From positions 310,001 through 374,000 of the forward strand of contig NW_024881709.1 in assembly GCF_019059575.1 (NCBI RefSeq): a DNA stretch of 64,000 nt, read 5' to 3'. Below are positions 34,246 through 48,100 of this stretch, piece after piece. Both the position numbers and the translations under genes were made by a program. Positions within the stretch are counted from its first letter, which is position 1, and the number at the start of each line of letters is the position of its first letter. The stretch is from Amphibalanus amphitrite. Its lineage: Eukaryota > Arthropoda > Thecostraca > Balanomorpha > Balanidae. The notes beneath the pieces were generated by a model. The model ran no database searches. It saw only the letters and a program-made list of their open reading frames with translations, and had not been told where the DNA came from.

Positions 34246-36658
34246 TAATTCAGTAGGCGGAACTATGGTCAAGCGTACCCATTTTCTGGAACGCATTTTC
34301 GTTCCCATGTTTGGGAACGATAAACCCAAATATGGGAACGCCATGAAGGCATTATTTAAAACAAGAAAAAGAACCGTTAAATGACGTCCAAAAAATATAA
34401 AACGATCGTGAACCGCCTGATATTTGTCTCAATATTGTTGGGAAAGAGTTTGATATTGTAAGGCCCATCGTGTTTCAAATCGTTCCCCTATTTCTAAAGC
34501 AGTCCATCATCCGGGCCGCGAGCTCAAATTTGGGAACGCTCTCGTACACTGGCGCTGCAAGCGTTCCTTATTATGGGAACGGTGTACCCAAAATTTGGAA
34601 CGATTTCACCGACGCCTTTCAGGGGCTCTTTTCATTAACAAGCATCACGTCCAACGCCGCAAATTATTGTTAACGCAACAATCATCAGATGGCCTTTCCA
34701 GCAAGACCGTCGCATGTTTCGCCCGGTCTTCTGCGCTTTTATTCCCGTCGATCTCGCAGCGGGCACCTCTGCAGGATTACGTAATTCACAACGCTCAGCA
34801 ATGTTCAACAAGGTCTCCCAGTCCCATGCCTATATCCACCGTCCGCGCCGAGGGTGGAGACATGTCAAGCACCTGTCTGTTTATCACCGATAGTTGACGA
34901 GCACAAGGAAGTATCCAAAAATGGGAACGCTGAATATGTTACACCCTCAAAACACAAAGTCCCAATGAAAATCTAGTTTTTTCCTTTCTTAATGAGTGTA
35001 AGTGGCAAAAGGCCTGGTATGATGGGCACAAGGAATGATCGAAATCAGCATAAAAATTATAAATAAGCCACACAGAGCGACCTATATAAGAGAAATTCCC
35101 CCAAAACGATCATGCTTAGAAACACGGAAGACAAAAACCACGCTCATGACGCTCCTTATAAAACAACGCTAAACAGCTAGCATCCAAATAAAATATGTCT
35201 TTCCGGGCTGATAAAACACAGCTGAATAATTTTAAACCACTGAAACTGAGTTTACAACAGTAGTTCTATAAAATCACTGACGTTATACGCGGTCATGCGC
35301 CCCGACACCAAAAGTCAACAATATTACCTCGGGACTGACGCGTGTTCGCTTGCATATGTCAGCATCTGGTGTCGCTAGTATGAAACTTCATAACCAGGCA
35401 AAAATTATTCTACTTGACCTCAAAATATAAAAAACGCTTCATTTTCCTTAAAGGTAGTGTGCCAGCTTTCTTGGACCGTATGGAGTTAATGGCCCAGATA
35501 AGGAGAACCGGATTTTTAGAACTTATCCATACCTTCAAAACTCATGGAAACGTCTTAAATTCTTCAAATTTTGAGTACCCCAGTGCGAAATTCGCCCCGA
35601 CGGGTTGTCGGTCGTACCCCAACCACATTTCACACCACTATGAACAATAAATGCACACACTGAAATCGCTATTACCGATATGCTCATCCAATCAAGTTTC
35701 GATAAACCCGTTCATCATCATCTCCTGCGGTTTCGAACACGCCTGTTAGGTGGCTTCTGATGCTTGTCGAGGTCGGAATTTCCAAATACGCGTGGTGCGT
35801 CGGGCCGCGCGCTCTGACTTCGGCCAAGAAAAATGCGTCAGCTGATCATTGTCATTTCTGCCACTTGCGTGTGGTGAAATGGGGTCATAACTTATAAGAC
35901 GGCTTTTTCATATCAATTATTTTACATAAAATCATATTTCAAACCATAAATAATGTTCGACAGCCAAATAAAAGAAACAATACCAATACGGGCTTACAGT
36001 TTAAGGCTCGACATTGTCTATATTTATATACACTGTGGACATTGTGTTGTCTACGATTAGACAGCTGATAACTCATTCCCGTATGTCGTATGGTCGTAAC
36101 ACTATAATGACCTTTGCTTATTGTCACAAGTGCGCCGCATTCGCGATTGTTGCCCGACGCCTGTTTGCAGGTGAGCCCACTACAGTTGTTATACATATCT
36201 AAAAACCGAAAAACTTTTAGGCGAAAAAGGCACTATTCCAGGCCCATTTTTGATTTTTTTGCGATATTAGGTAAAAACAGAAGCTTCTTATCCTAGGAAA
36301 AATAAAATGGGAAATCTTTCAAAGGTGGCACACTACCTTTAAAATTGCATGTTAAAAGTAGTATAACCCATGTTTTCACCATTCCGTCATTTCAAAAAAT
36401 CATTCAAAATATCATTCGACGGTCAATTTCCTTGTTCAACGGTCAGATTAAAGATAATTTTATAGAGACTTAGTTGATAGGTACCTACTTAAATTAGCGT
36501 GCACTTTTTTGAGACGTGATGCACTAGGTAATGAGTTTTAGTGGGCGAACGGCCCAAAAATTACCTTCCGTTCTCATAAATGAGAACGCCCATGTTCCCA
36601 AAAATGGGAACATTCCTATATTTGGGTACTCATGACCATAGTTCCACCTACTGAATTA
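34246..36658. mobile_element. 2.4-kb TA-flanked element with iterated TGGGAACG motif, hosting a younger MITE
   Basis: The ends ATTCAGTAGGCGGAACTATG (from 34248) and the inverted CATAGTTCCACCTACTGAAT (to 36656) are bounded by TA; the similarity extends inward to a shared GTACCCA block (about 40 bp). The octamer TGGGAACG or its complement recurs many times near both ends (about 34287-34340, 34530-34605, 34922, 36566-36615), as in elements with repeated transposase sites. No transposase frame is found. The 895-bp TTAA element at 35448-36342 is inserted within it. Tc1/mariner affinity is inferred from the TA flanks only. Confidence 0.85.
35448..36342. mobile_element. TTAAAGG-type MITE, 895 bp, nested
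   Basis: The ends TTAAAGGTAGTGTGCCAGCT and an inverted copy (ending at 36342, one mismatch) have TTAA at 35448-35451 and 36339-36342. It has the same general plan as the 475-bp and 557-bp elements (TTAAAGG... CACYTT), but a third distinct family by sequence. There is no coding capacity. Confidence 0.92.
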
Positions 36659-39133
36659 TCATGGCATACAGTTAAATAATTTAAATTGTATTCAAACAGA
36701 TGTGCTGGATCAAGGCTATAAAAACCTGGTGATGAATTATGGAAAATTATAAAATACTTACAATTAAAATATATAACCAAAAATCGAATAAATTACTTTG
36801 TTTCCCGCCAGCTCCGTATCCACGCCGTACAGCGATAGCGCTAGGTCACGAAACTTTCGTGTTTTGTGTTTTGAGCGAGGTGTTTGAGGCCGTGAGTCGT
36901 GAGGTGACGTTGTCGACGCAGACGTCACATTTACAACTGCTTTTTAAACCACTGCTAAGAATGAGATAAGAGCTATACAGTTTTTTTTCAACGTTTCCTA
37001 TATACATCCTGGCCTTCTCGTCGACTTTCGATTAAGAATCTTGTTGTGAATAATAAAAAATCATCATTTATTTCAGTTATGTTAACTTTTCACAAAGAGC
37101 CTTGCTAAATCCACAGTGTATATAAGCTAAATCTTTGCTAGCCTTCATTGATCTTATTCATATTATTTAGCCATACTGCCATGGACTATAGCTGACTACA
37201 ATGAAGTTTTTACGCACGAAAAATATGGTTTTCTGATAAAACAAACACATCACGCAAATTACTGCCGTGCATTTCTTTTTTATATAAAGCCACATTTATC
37301 ATTGGCATCAAATTAGTCGTGACTGTTATCTATAACTTAACCACCAAACCATAAGTTTGTTATTCAGTCGCTAGATAGCGCTAGCAGCTCTTTCTCACTC
37401 GACCTTTTTCTACTAGCTTGATTTCTAGTATATATAATTCAGCCCAGTTTTAATAATTTTATTTTCTGTTTCACATTTAAAGGACATTTACGACGTTTAA
37501 GATATTGCTTTTTTGTCCGTTCCTTTAAACAAAAAGGGTATTCTAAGGTAAATATCTCTATTCTTTCCTACTAAACGGCACTTCGTACTCAAAGCAGTGC
37601 AGTAAACTGTGAGCACTGTGAGAACCAGAGTGAGAACATCTCATGGGGTGTGAGAATGATTCATTTCTATTTTACTTCAGGCTGAGTGAATTTTCGAGTT
37701 TCGAGTGTTTTGCGCTGGTAAATAGAAGACATTGTAGGCTAGCAAAATGCTTCTTAGATAGGTATAGCCCATTTTATATTTGCTTGAAGAAATTCAACAT
37801 AAGTGTCAGGTGAGAGCCTCAATTTTATTGATAATGATAAATTTATCAGCTTTCAACCATGTCCACCCCATAAGCTACTGACCTGATAATGCTGATGTTT
37901 GTGTGAGACTGCATCAGTGATTCCAGGATGAATATTTGTGTTTGTGTGGCACTGGTGGGCCCAGTCCGCCCAGAAAAGCAGTTGGGTGCTGCGGAGAGAA
38001 CATCCATGAAAATGTGGCATCGGTAAAGCCTGTATCACTGTTGATGTATCTAGCCTAACTTTCACCTACAGTCATACAACCTACCAATTGCAATGTTAAA
38101 CTACAATCGACAATCTACAATCTACCTTGCGGTTTCTCATCTACTGGCTACTATGTATAAATTATACGCCAAAACAAAAAGTGACACAGCTTTACAGATG
38201 CCAAACAGTTTCTCTGTATCTTTAAAACTGAAACTCCTCAGATTTTACTCTCCTGTTCAGATTAAAAGAAGCCCTTTGTAATGAATATTGTTGAGCTGTT
38301 TACATTTTGGACTGAAGGAGGGGCCATGTAATTTGTGTCTTTTTGGGGTATTGCTAACTACAGGAGGCACTTGCCCAAACACCCCTCTCTGGGTTTGTAA
38401 GTGTTGTCAGTATATTTTTGCTGCTGTTTTAAATCAGAATAAAAACAACTTAGCTTAACCTAGCCTAGCCCAACATGACAGATCATAGCCTTAGTTTGTT
38501 CCTATTCAGAAGTGTGAGAATGGAGAAAGTTTTGTCAAGGGCTGAGGCACCCATTTGAATATCGTTAAAATGGGAAGCAGGTGACAAATAATAACAGGGC
38601 TATCAGAAAGGGCTGAAGAAACATTGAGAATGCTGTTAGTAGTTATAAGTCAAATGTTGCCTAGCCAGCATTTAACTTAAAGACCTTGATACCATTCTTG
38701 ATCAATACCTATAAACAACTAATTTATTTCATTTTACAAATTAAATTTAGTCCTATTTTTCATGTGAGTTCTTTCCATAGCTTTTCTTAGCTCTTTCATA
38801 TGACCAATCAGGGTCAGTGCTAGTTTATTAGGCATTAGGCTATTGCTGCTTGAATATTTGTATTTTACTGCTATTGATTTATTAGATTCTTAGTGTAAAT
38901 GCTATGCCTCATGTACTACTGGAATGACAATGATTCATTCTTTGCCAACATATTTGCTCTCACTCTCTGTTCTCACAGTTTGTTCCACCTGATTGATGCC
39001 ACCAGAATTGTTCTCACAGTTGTGTTCATCTTCAATTGTATGCTGTAAATTGTGCCCCGCTTTTCCCAGTACCTGCTGCTTCCCTATGGCCTATATGGGC
39101 TGTCATCTAACCAGCCATTGCTTCCATCTGCAG
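36659..39133. other. Upstream or 5' intron of verprolin, no exon recognised
   Basis: AT-rich, with no convincing exon. A good acceptor (CCATCTGCAG, ending 39133) marks the start of the first verprolin coding exon, so an untranslated exon should lie further left. A 53-bp pair TTTAAAGGAC and GTTCCTTTAAA (37475-37528) resembles a TTAAAGG end pair, but is too short to call. Confidence 0.4.
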
Positions 39134-39155
39134 GTAGTGACTGGCAGGTGCCGTG

Positions 39156-42100
39156 ATGCCGCCTCCACCGCCGCCGCCGCCCCCTCCCGGAGCGCCGCCG
39201 CCGCCGGCTGCCGGTCCCCCTCGGAAACCGGCCGCCAAGGGGCCCGACCGGGCGGCACTGCTCAGTGACATCCACAAGGGAGCCAGGCTGAAGAAGGTGG
39301 TGACCAATGATCGGAGTGCGCCGGCTGTAGGTAGGTGTCTGACGGGAGGACGGTGGGACGTGGGGAGGGAGAGCTGTGGGCGGTGAGAGGATGGAAGAGT
39401 GTGTTGTGTGAAAGATTTGTGTTGGGTGTGACTGATGCAGATATTATTTGATAAAGACAACTCGGTGCTATAACAGCGGTAGATGGGTGGTTCGACGGTG
39501 ATTGCTACGGTATTGGTTTTGACGTGGCTAGCGAGCCGTGCGTTTTATCCACGGCCTCGGATTCGACAGACCAGGTACACCAGTAGGCTTCCAGTAGCAG
39601 AGCTATGTTTCACAGCTGGTCGAGGTGTTCGATTGTGCATGCCTTCAGGCGTGTGGTCTCTCCAATAGCTGGCCCGACGATATCGGAATGGGGGCGTGGT
39701 GTTATGATCACTTTCCATATGCGCCGCTGCTGTGTTACGGGTCCGTCCATCCCCGCGGTCTTGGACATAATCAGCTGCCCTTGTCTCTGTACGATACCGC
39801 TGCATCCCGGCACTCAATGCCCAGCATCCAGGCCCCTTTGTCCCGTCCCCGGCGTGCCGCGTGTGTGTGTATCACCGTTTTGTAAACCCACTTGTCGGCT
39901 CGCTTGTTTTTGGCGACGCTCGGCCACCGCCGCTTGTGAGTCGTCGCGACGAATGCGCCCACTGTAAACACAATGGAGCGGCCACAGCCGGCTGCGTCCG
40001 CTATCAAGGCCGTAAACGGCAGATAGGGCCGCTCACGGACATGGGATACCAGCGGGACACGGCACGGCGGTGGTAGGCTGCAGGAGTGGAGATATTATCG
40101 CTTGTTTTCCTGTCGTTGCTTGTGCGTTAGTCAATTTCCGCAATGGAGCAAGTCAGCGGACACGCTTCCGCTGTTTGTAATGTGCATGACATCAGAGCAT
40201 TCGTTCATTGTTTTCTATATTGGTGTACATTTCCGCACTCCTGGTGCTCTGTTGGTAACGCAATAATTCCTAGGCCGTTTCGTACTGTCATTTTCCCTTA
40301 TTTTGGTTTTCTCCAGGTGGTAGATGTGATGACTGTATCCTAAATCACGCTTTGGGACAGACAAGTGGCATTCGAGACCACTTGCCAGCGACTGAGCTCT
40401 ATCGGTGTCATTCGGCCGTGACCTTGTGTAAGTCGCCCAGGACGGGTTACAAACCGAGCTGGTGACACCACCCCTGTCCCCCATCCTCCTCCAACAAGGA
40501 ACCCTGTCGACCAGGGCAGTGACGTCACCCTTTAATCCGTCTGCCTCCGACTCGGGAGTGTAGACCGGGCTATTTGTTTACACAGCCATTTACGCCGCCC
40601 ATCGGCCGTCCCGGAGCCTGCGGCAACTGCTGCTGCCGGTACCGGCTCTTTAGATGGGCACATCCCGGGAGATGCAGGCAGGCTCGCAGTCCAGACCCAG
40701 CTGATGAGCGTAAACACCGTCCCGGACGCCGTACACGCGCCGCTTTGAGTCACTCTCCGAAAGCCGTATTTAGCGCTGTGGCGTATCGTTGCTGCAGGGT
40801 TACTGTCGGTGCGCTTCTAAGGCGTCTTCTTAAAATTGTAGGTGCGCTAAATCCGTAGAACTCGGTCATTAACCCCTCTCATGCAGTAGGTACTGTGCTG
40901 GACTGAGCTATGACGTGATATGTTGGTTGCATCTCCCATTGTCGGAGCTCTTTCTTTCCCCCACCGTCTCACCGTCGCTGACCATTAGGTAGGTACGAGT
41001 TTCACTACGGAGTGGATCATTCGTGCCGTGCTTCCTGTGTGCTGTCTCAGAGGCGGCGTTTCCCAGTCTACCTTCATGCTGCTGGGACGGAGGCGGCGGC
41101 CGCGGCTGGGTGTGGCCTGTTCCAGGTTTCTCTGTTTCCTGTGGCCGCCTCACCCGCCGGCCGGGGGCGCGGCTTATGGGGAACACGAGAGACGCGCGTG
41201 ATAGGCCGCACAGTCGGTCTCTGGAGTTCCGTGATCCAATTGAAACGCACAGTTGAGCTATACGTAACCCCCCTAGGCCGAGATTGTGACCCAGCTCTAG
41301 CCCAGTCTGCGAACACTACGAGAAGAAAGGCACTTCCTAACGGCCCGCGAATATTCAGCAAGTTCTTGCAAACCCCGTAACGCCATTAACAGACCTAAAT
41401 TTGAGACACTTTGGGTCTGTAGGTTTGCAACTTGCATCGCTCGCTCTCATATCCAATTTAACCCTGCTCTGCGTCCCCCTCCCCCGGCAGCGGTCATTGC
41501 TGCTGCTGCAGGGGGGGAGGGGAGGGGGGGGGGGGCTGTGCGTCGCAGAGAGCAATCAGCTGTCGCTCACTGACAGTTGGAGCCTTTCACAGCGCGCTGG
41601 ACTCCGGCCCACCCCACTGCATTGTGTCTATGTGTGGACAGCTGCCGCTCTTAGTCGCTATGTTGGGGGTCGGCTCGGGTAGCGGGCGGGAGTCCGGTGG
41701 CCGGTCGATTTGGGAGGTCATCCACCCGTGAGCTGAGCCTGACACTCATGAGCTGACCGGTCGAAGAGCTATCGAGCATGAGCTGAGCGGTCTACCCCTC
41801 TGGCTGATCAATGTTCTCTTATGTTGGGCTGCGCCTGCTGCGCTACTGGTAGAGTGGGGCTAGAGACGGACGCTTGCTCTCTGAGAACACCCGTGTCGGT
41901 GCATAAAAAACTATTATTTTTCCAGACACGATTGTTTTATCACGTCAGGTTTGTTTGCATTCGATTGTTTTCAGACAAGACTGATTGATAGTGATTGCTT
42001 CGATATGCAATTCACGACGATAAGTCATATTTCTCTACTGCCACAAATATTTCAGTTTGGTGAGGATTATCAAATGACAGATATGACATTCTAACACCCA

Positions 42101-45100
42101 TGACTAAGCAATAAATGTGAAACGTTGGGTAATTTCTTGCGTTTTTATCCCTTTTAAAATGAATTCAAAAGTTTAGGCCATACATGCACTTATATGTCAC
42201 ATGTCAGTTTGGCCTAACGTATGGCTACCGGACGTGCATTTGTGTGTGATTAATTCCTGGCTGTCAGTACTGACAGTTGGTATTGGTCTGGTTCATATCT
42301 GGGCCGTTATTTGGGCTGGACCGACCCGTCCTGAGCTGAGTGCAGTCCTCGGACGACGCAGGGGGTGGGCATCGTTCGGAGTTTCGGCGCTAATTAGGCA
42401 GACCCGCCCGCCGGGGGCATCGTTTAGCCGCCCGTCTATCAAGCGGACGGTATGGTTGGCGACGTAGCCTGCTGTTGTGCTACAGATATTGTCCAGTACA
42501 GAGACCCGCCTTTCCACACTGAAAGTAGCTGTGCGTTGTCGACCCTGTCTGACTGCCTGCTTGGCGCTTAGCCCTTGCGGCCAAGACAGGTCCGTCACGA
42601 GTTGACATTTAGTCAAACGGTCGGCGCCGTCCTCGGCTGTGAGACAGTTGTCAGGTGTCCAGAGTTCTGTTTCGTCAAAGCTTGGCCGATATCAGAGCTA
42701 ATGGCCCGCAAGTAAATAGCTCGCCGTGCATCCCTGCCCAGATATGGGAGTAGACGGGGGTTCACAGGGGATAGATACTGGGTTTTAGCGTATGCTGCGT
42801 AGTGCTGATAAGAGCTCTCCGTCTGTGGATCAGGTAAACGATGTTTGTGTACAACTATCCGTTACCCGGAAATAATTAGATTAAACAGTGATGCATGCCT
42901 ACCTACGTCATGTAACATCACTATTGATTTGCTGAACCACTTTGAGACCCACCCGGCATGTCCAGTCCAAATCACGATTGATTTGCTGAACCACTTAAAC
43001 CCTCGCCCGCACATGGGGGGGGGGGGGGGTGGTTGCCACCCCCCCCCCAGGCAGTCTTTCTGCTCTGCACTCAACATTTTTAGAGCTAGGAGGCTGATTT
43101 TTCGTATAGCTGCTCGTCTATCCTTTCTTGATGTCCACTGAAAATTTCAAGTTTCTGTGATTTTTGGTTTCGGAGATATGACCTTGTTTTTCAGGTCATG
43201 TCATGACCCAAATGGCCAATTCTCAACATCTTGCGTTTGCCATGGGCCTTGTGAGCTTTTGACACCCTGATTTCGGCCTTTTTTGCCAGTCTTACCTCCC
43301 ACCTATCATGGAACATGTTGTTCGACGATGTACAGGGGTCAAGGTCAGGGTCAAGGTCAACCTAGGTCATCTAAGATAATTGCGTGTTAGGCAAGCTGAA
43401 TTTACTTTTTGTGAAGTTTTTTTGACTGCATTTTTGGAAAAAGCTTCTCAGATCATGATTTCATGTGATATGGACCCAAAAACAATCGGTGCACACATCA
43501 GTATACACACAGACACACACAGACATACAAACACATATAATTGACCTTGACCTAACTTGACCTGAAATGACCTCAGCAGCAAAATTCTGGTCGGATAGTG
43601 TGACAAAGAGGTTCTAGCTGGCTTGGCACCAGAAAACAGCATCGTCATCGGTATTTGATAAGCAGCGCACTTGATATCCAACGGTGACCCAAAACAGCAA
43701 CATTTTTTAGTTTGACCTGACCTGGAAGGTCAATGACTGACCTGAGAAGGTAAAACTGGGTATCATTGGATTCGTCTCTTCCCAAAGAATCTTTTTGGTC
43801 TTTACTGCTAAGCTCTATCTCCAACAGGAACGAAATGGCGCGGGGGGGGGGTGGCAACCACCCCCCCCATGTGCGTTCTAGGATGGGAAAATGGCATGTG
43901 CGGGCGAGGGTTAAGACCCACCGCCCCGCCATTCAGCGGGCATGTCCAGTCCAAACAACCCATTGCCAGCTCGACAATCACGGCCTCAGTGTCGGCCGGC
44001 CTTCCCGGTACCAGTTCTGGGACCCCTGCCTGTGCACCGCCGGTGCTCCGTGCAGTGGCGATCAGTGAGTCATGGCTCTCCCAGCTGGAGGGCGTCGCCT
44101 GCATGGTGACCGGATCACGGCGCGGCCTTCTATGGACGCCCGGGTCGAGAGTGGGGACCCGCCCCCGGTTCTGCCCGCAGCCCCGCCCATGGCGTTCGTA
44201 GCTATGTCTTAGGTTCGATTGAACCTTTGGTGGCTGGGGTGATATCACGGTTACCCTGCCTTTGGCTGATAAGTTGTCGTATGACGTCATGAATCATGAG
44301 ATGTGTGAATATGAGAGCTCCCGTGGTGCAAGGATGTCGTCCAGTGTCCCAAAATTGAGTTTTGTCATGGGTGTCAGAGGGGAAAAATACCCACCAAAAT
44401 GGGGGGGAGGTAGAAAACTGCTGATTCGATGAGATCTAAAAGGAGTGAGAAACAACAAAAACATGTATTTTATTCTAGGGTGTAGAATGTTTGATGCTAA
44501 ACCTGGCATCCACACAACTGCTCCTGGTAAATAATCCTAAGTTTTCTTGGTTGGGAGTGGACAATTATTCTTAAATATTGGTGGTAAGAGTGAAAAATGA
44601 ATTTAATTTGGATGTCGTTTCCCAACCAAATCGACAAATTTTGGGACATTGATGTCGTCCTTTGCTATCTGACTTTTTATTCTGTCTTGTCGAGCCGAAT
44701 GCAGTTGAGTTTCATGGGAGCCAATTTTATCAGCGCGTAGTCAGTGCTGAAGGCGATAGGTGGTGCAACTGCAGATGAACCTACAGACAGGGTCCGATTA
44801 TCGCACAGTATCGCGCTATTGTCTCACGGCACTGGTCTCTGGCGAACCTGCCACCGCTGCCAGTCAGATCACTGATCACTGATAGTGGTCAGCGATCGAT
44901 CAGAAAGGCTGCAGCGGTGGTTGCTGAGTCGGAGCGACGCCGCTTTTCACAATCGCTCTTCCGTGGGAAACACACAGGGGCCTCCCGTTGGCATCTCTAG
45001 CTAACTCCGCGTCATCGGAATGACTCCCGGCGGCACCTGCCACGTGCTGACGTGTCCACCTGACAGCTCAGTTCCGGCCAGCGCACCTTGTGATGACGTC

Positions 45101-48100
45101 ATTTACCGTGTCACGGACGTCCTCTGTGTCACGTGATGGAACGGTATGAGGTACCCACACGGCAGCTGGGCCGCGCCGGCAGCGCTGGCGGCCTGTAGGC
45201 GCTCCGTTAGTCGGGTCGGTCGGTCGGGAAACTCCCGGTCGACCGAACCGTTTTCCGGCTTCCTCGTCCGCCCTGCCTGTGTGCTTATCATTGGGTCACT
45301 GTCTGTCTGCCGGTCGCATGGCGGGTAGGATAGGTAGTTGGTCTGTGGGTCAGTGGGTATATGTTTGTTGGGTTGTTGACCCGTGACCGCTCTCTGGCTG
45401 TTGTCATTGCACACCTGCGTGCTATTCGGTTGGCCAGTCTGCCGTCGTCCCGTCCTTTTGGACAGCGGTCTGCCGACAGACTAGTTTGAATGGAAGGTCC
45501 TTCCTAGTTACCATTGCACAAACCAGCTGTGCCAGCCGGCTCCTGTTTCATCATGGATTGGATACCTCCCCCCGCTGCTGTGTGCGCATCAGACTGGTTC
45601 CTGACCCGCGATGTCTCTCGAGTCTGACCGGTCCTCGTTCCTCACCGACCGGTCTGTATCGTACACTCCCCAGTGAAAGTGGCCCGTGCCGCCGGTGGAG
45701 TCATCACTCGTCATCCGCTCCGACTCGGTGAAGTATCAGAGGGCGGAGTCGGCACAGTCGGAGCGGCGCTCGCTGATATAATGATGCGGACTGTGTGTGT
45801 ACAAACGGCCGTATCACTCGGCAGGGCGCGGCGTGTCGCGATAGCGCACTAGCGCAGCTCTCCGGACCCACATGGTTCCGATCAGGCTTCCCACCCCTCA
45901 TCCATTGATCGGGCTCCTTGCATTAGTGATGCGCTGGTCAGAGATTTGTCTGCTGTATCGCGGTGCCGCCTGGCTAGGTGTTATGCCTGGCACTGCGGGA
46001 TGGTCTGACCAGACACCGCCCGCCCGCAGGGATCTCCAGCGCGGTGATGGAGCACTGTTGTGCTCTCATTCCTCGGCTGTCACTTCCCTCGTATCATAAT
46101 CGCATCACACCGCTGGTTGACAGGCAATGTGAATCATGGCGAGCAAGGGGCTGTTTAAATACCTGGTTCAACTGAGTACCTTCCTACTCGAGTTGAGTGT
46201 ATCAACTAACAGATTCGCCTTGTGGCGTATCGAACGACCATTACACCATGATGCAGCTAAATCTGATTCTCGTAACGCTAGCGATATGATAGGTTTGATT
46301 CATAACTGTTCGAAATCACCGTGAGGAAACAGCCCAACTGTTAGCTAACGTGCCCGGCATTCTTGTCTCCCAGCTGACCGGCTGGCCGATTTGTGGCGTC
46401 CATTTTTAGCGGTCGGATAGTCGCCGTTTCCCCGTTCAGTATCGGTCGGTGGCCTCTGATCGGCGCTGTCGGCGCTGCAGCCAACTGGAGACCGGCCCAG
46501 CGGCCGCCAGCTGTGTGGGTTGGTGTCGAAACTCACCCACTGGTGGGATGTGGGCCGGACCGCGCTTACGAGCTCATCGCTCACAGCTTACAGATCATGG
46601 TGCTTACCGCTCACAGTTCACAGCTCACGGAGATGATGGGTTTCACTGGTTTCAGCCGAGGATAGTTTCTGGTTAGCTCCCCCCCCCCCCCGTCTAGCTC
46701 TGGTAGAGCCGCAGTTTCAGATCCACGCCCGCGTACGGAGGGGCGCTGTGTGTGACGAGGCCCTGCGCTCCTAAAGGGCTAGAGTCAAAAGCGCTGGTAT
46801 CCTTTGAGTAACGAGGACAGTGCTGTAGCTCCACCTTGTCCCACCTGGCGGACAGACGGTGGGTGCGGATGAATGGCCGATGTGTTGACCAAGAAGTACT
46901 GGTGGGTAATTTTGAGGCCGACGGTGATCCATGGCGTGTGCTGCGGCGCGGCGGTGAGTCGGCGGTTCCAGTCTGGTGCCTTGATACCGGTCTGTTTGCG
47001 GTGTGCCGCCAGCTCTTTCCCCACGTTCACTCTATGAAGTGGCGGTCGGCAGACTCCGCTGAGCCCTTCCTGCGGTCGTCCTGGCACAGAGTCGGCCTCT
47101 GCGGTCACCCCACGCGCTGCGTTAGTGCCTATCCTCAGACGGGCCGCTCCCCCGGTCGGGGTGGGGGCGCGGCCTCGGCGCCGGTACGCCCCACCCAGAG
47201 AGAGCAGCCGGCTCCCACACACACGGCAGCGGATCCCTCAGACGCCGCCGCCGCCGCCGCCCGGCAGCAGGTCTGTTGATGCCGCCCGCCGCACGTCATA
47301 TGCTAATGCCAAGGTCTCGCCTCGGTCCAGCCGCATCCGGCGAATAGACGGCCGGATAATATGTCTTGGAGAGTTAGCGGAGTGTGATCGCCCGGCACGT
47401 AAATTGTGGTCTGCGCTGCCTATCAAGTACCTCATTAGAAATTAGTGGCAAACAAACATCCTGCTTGGATGATACCGACTTGAACTGGTGCTGATTAGGT
47501 TCGCAGATCGCACGTGATGATTCTTCACGTCAGATACGGAACGCGTCTTTGGCACAAAACGCACAAGAAAACTCGTCTTTGTTGATGTAGCGGCGCTGAC
47601 TTGACCTTCAGGATGGCGGTGAGGACGCCGGTGGCTTTGCTCTGCTCGCCCCGTGTGTCAGTTGTTACAGACAGCCCGCTATCGGTAGCTTCAAGACAGC
47701 CGTCAGCGACTCCAGACAGCTAGCTCTCTGTCAGTAGCTTCAGACAGACAGCCGTCATCAGCCTGCTCGGCCCGCCGTCATCGGCCCTCTCAATCTGCCG
47801 TCAGCCGCCGTTGGATCGGAGGTGTCAATTGCTGTATCACGCGCCGACCGCCGCCGTTTGAAGGTCGGCGCATCTCTGGCACTGGCTCGTCGACTCCCAG
47901 GGGGCGGCAGGTCCGGCCTGGTGACGCCGGTGATGCTCATTGCTCAGGCGATAGTGATCTGATGTCCGGGATTGATTCCTTACCAAACTATAGACGGCAG
48001 CCGCTCACAGGTCAATGAAGGACGGCCGCCGCCCCGCGATCATCGCGCCCGCCATCATATTGGTGTCGAAAGCCATGCGCGGATCGGCGGCGCGACCGTT

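Noticed and set aside
37475-37528. Pair TTTAAAGGAC / GTTCCTTTAAA
   Set aside because: Resembles TTAAAGG element ends, but only 54 bp apart and without a shared longer end; may be chance.
40869-41470. Isolated TTAACCC words
   Set aside because: No inverted partner, hairpin or family interior next to them.
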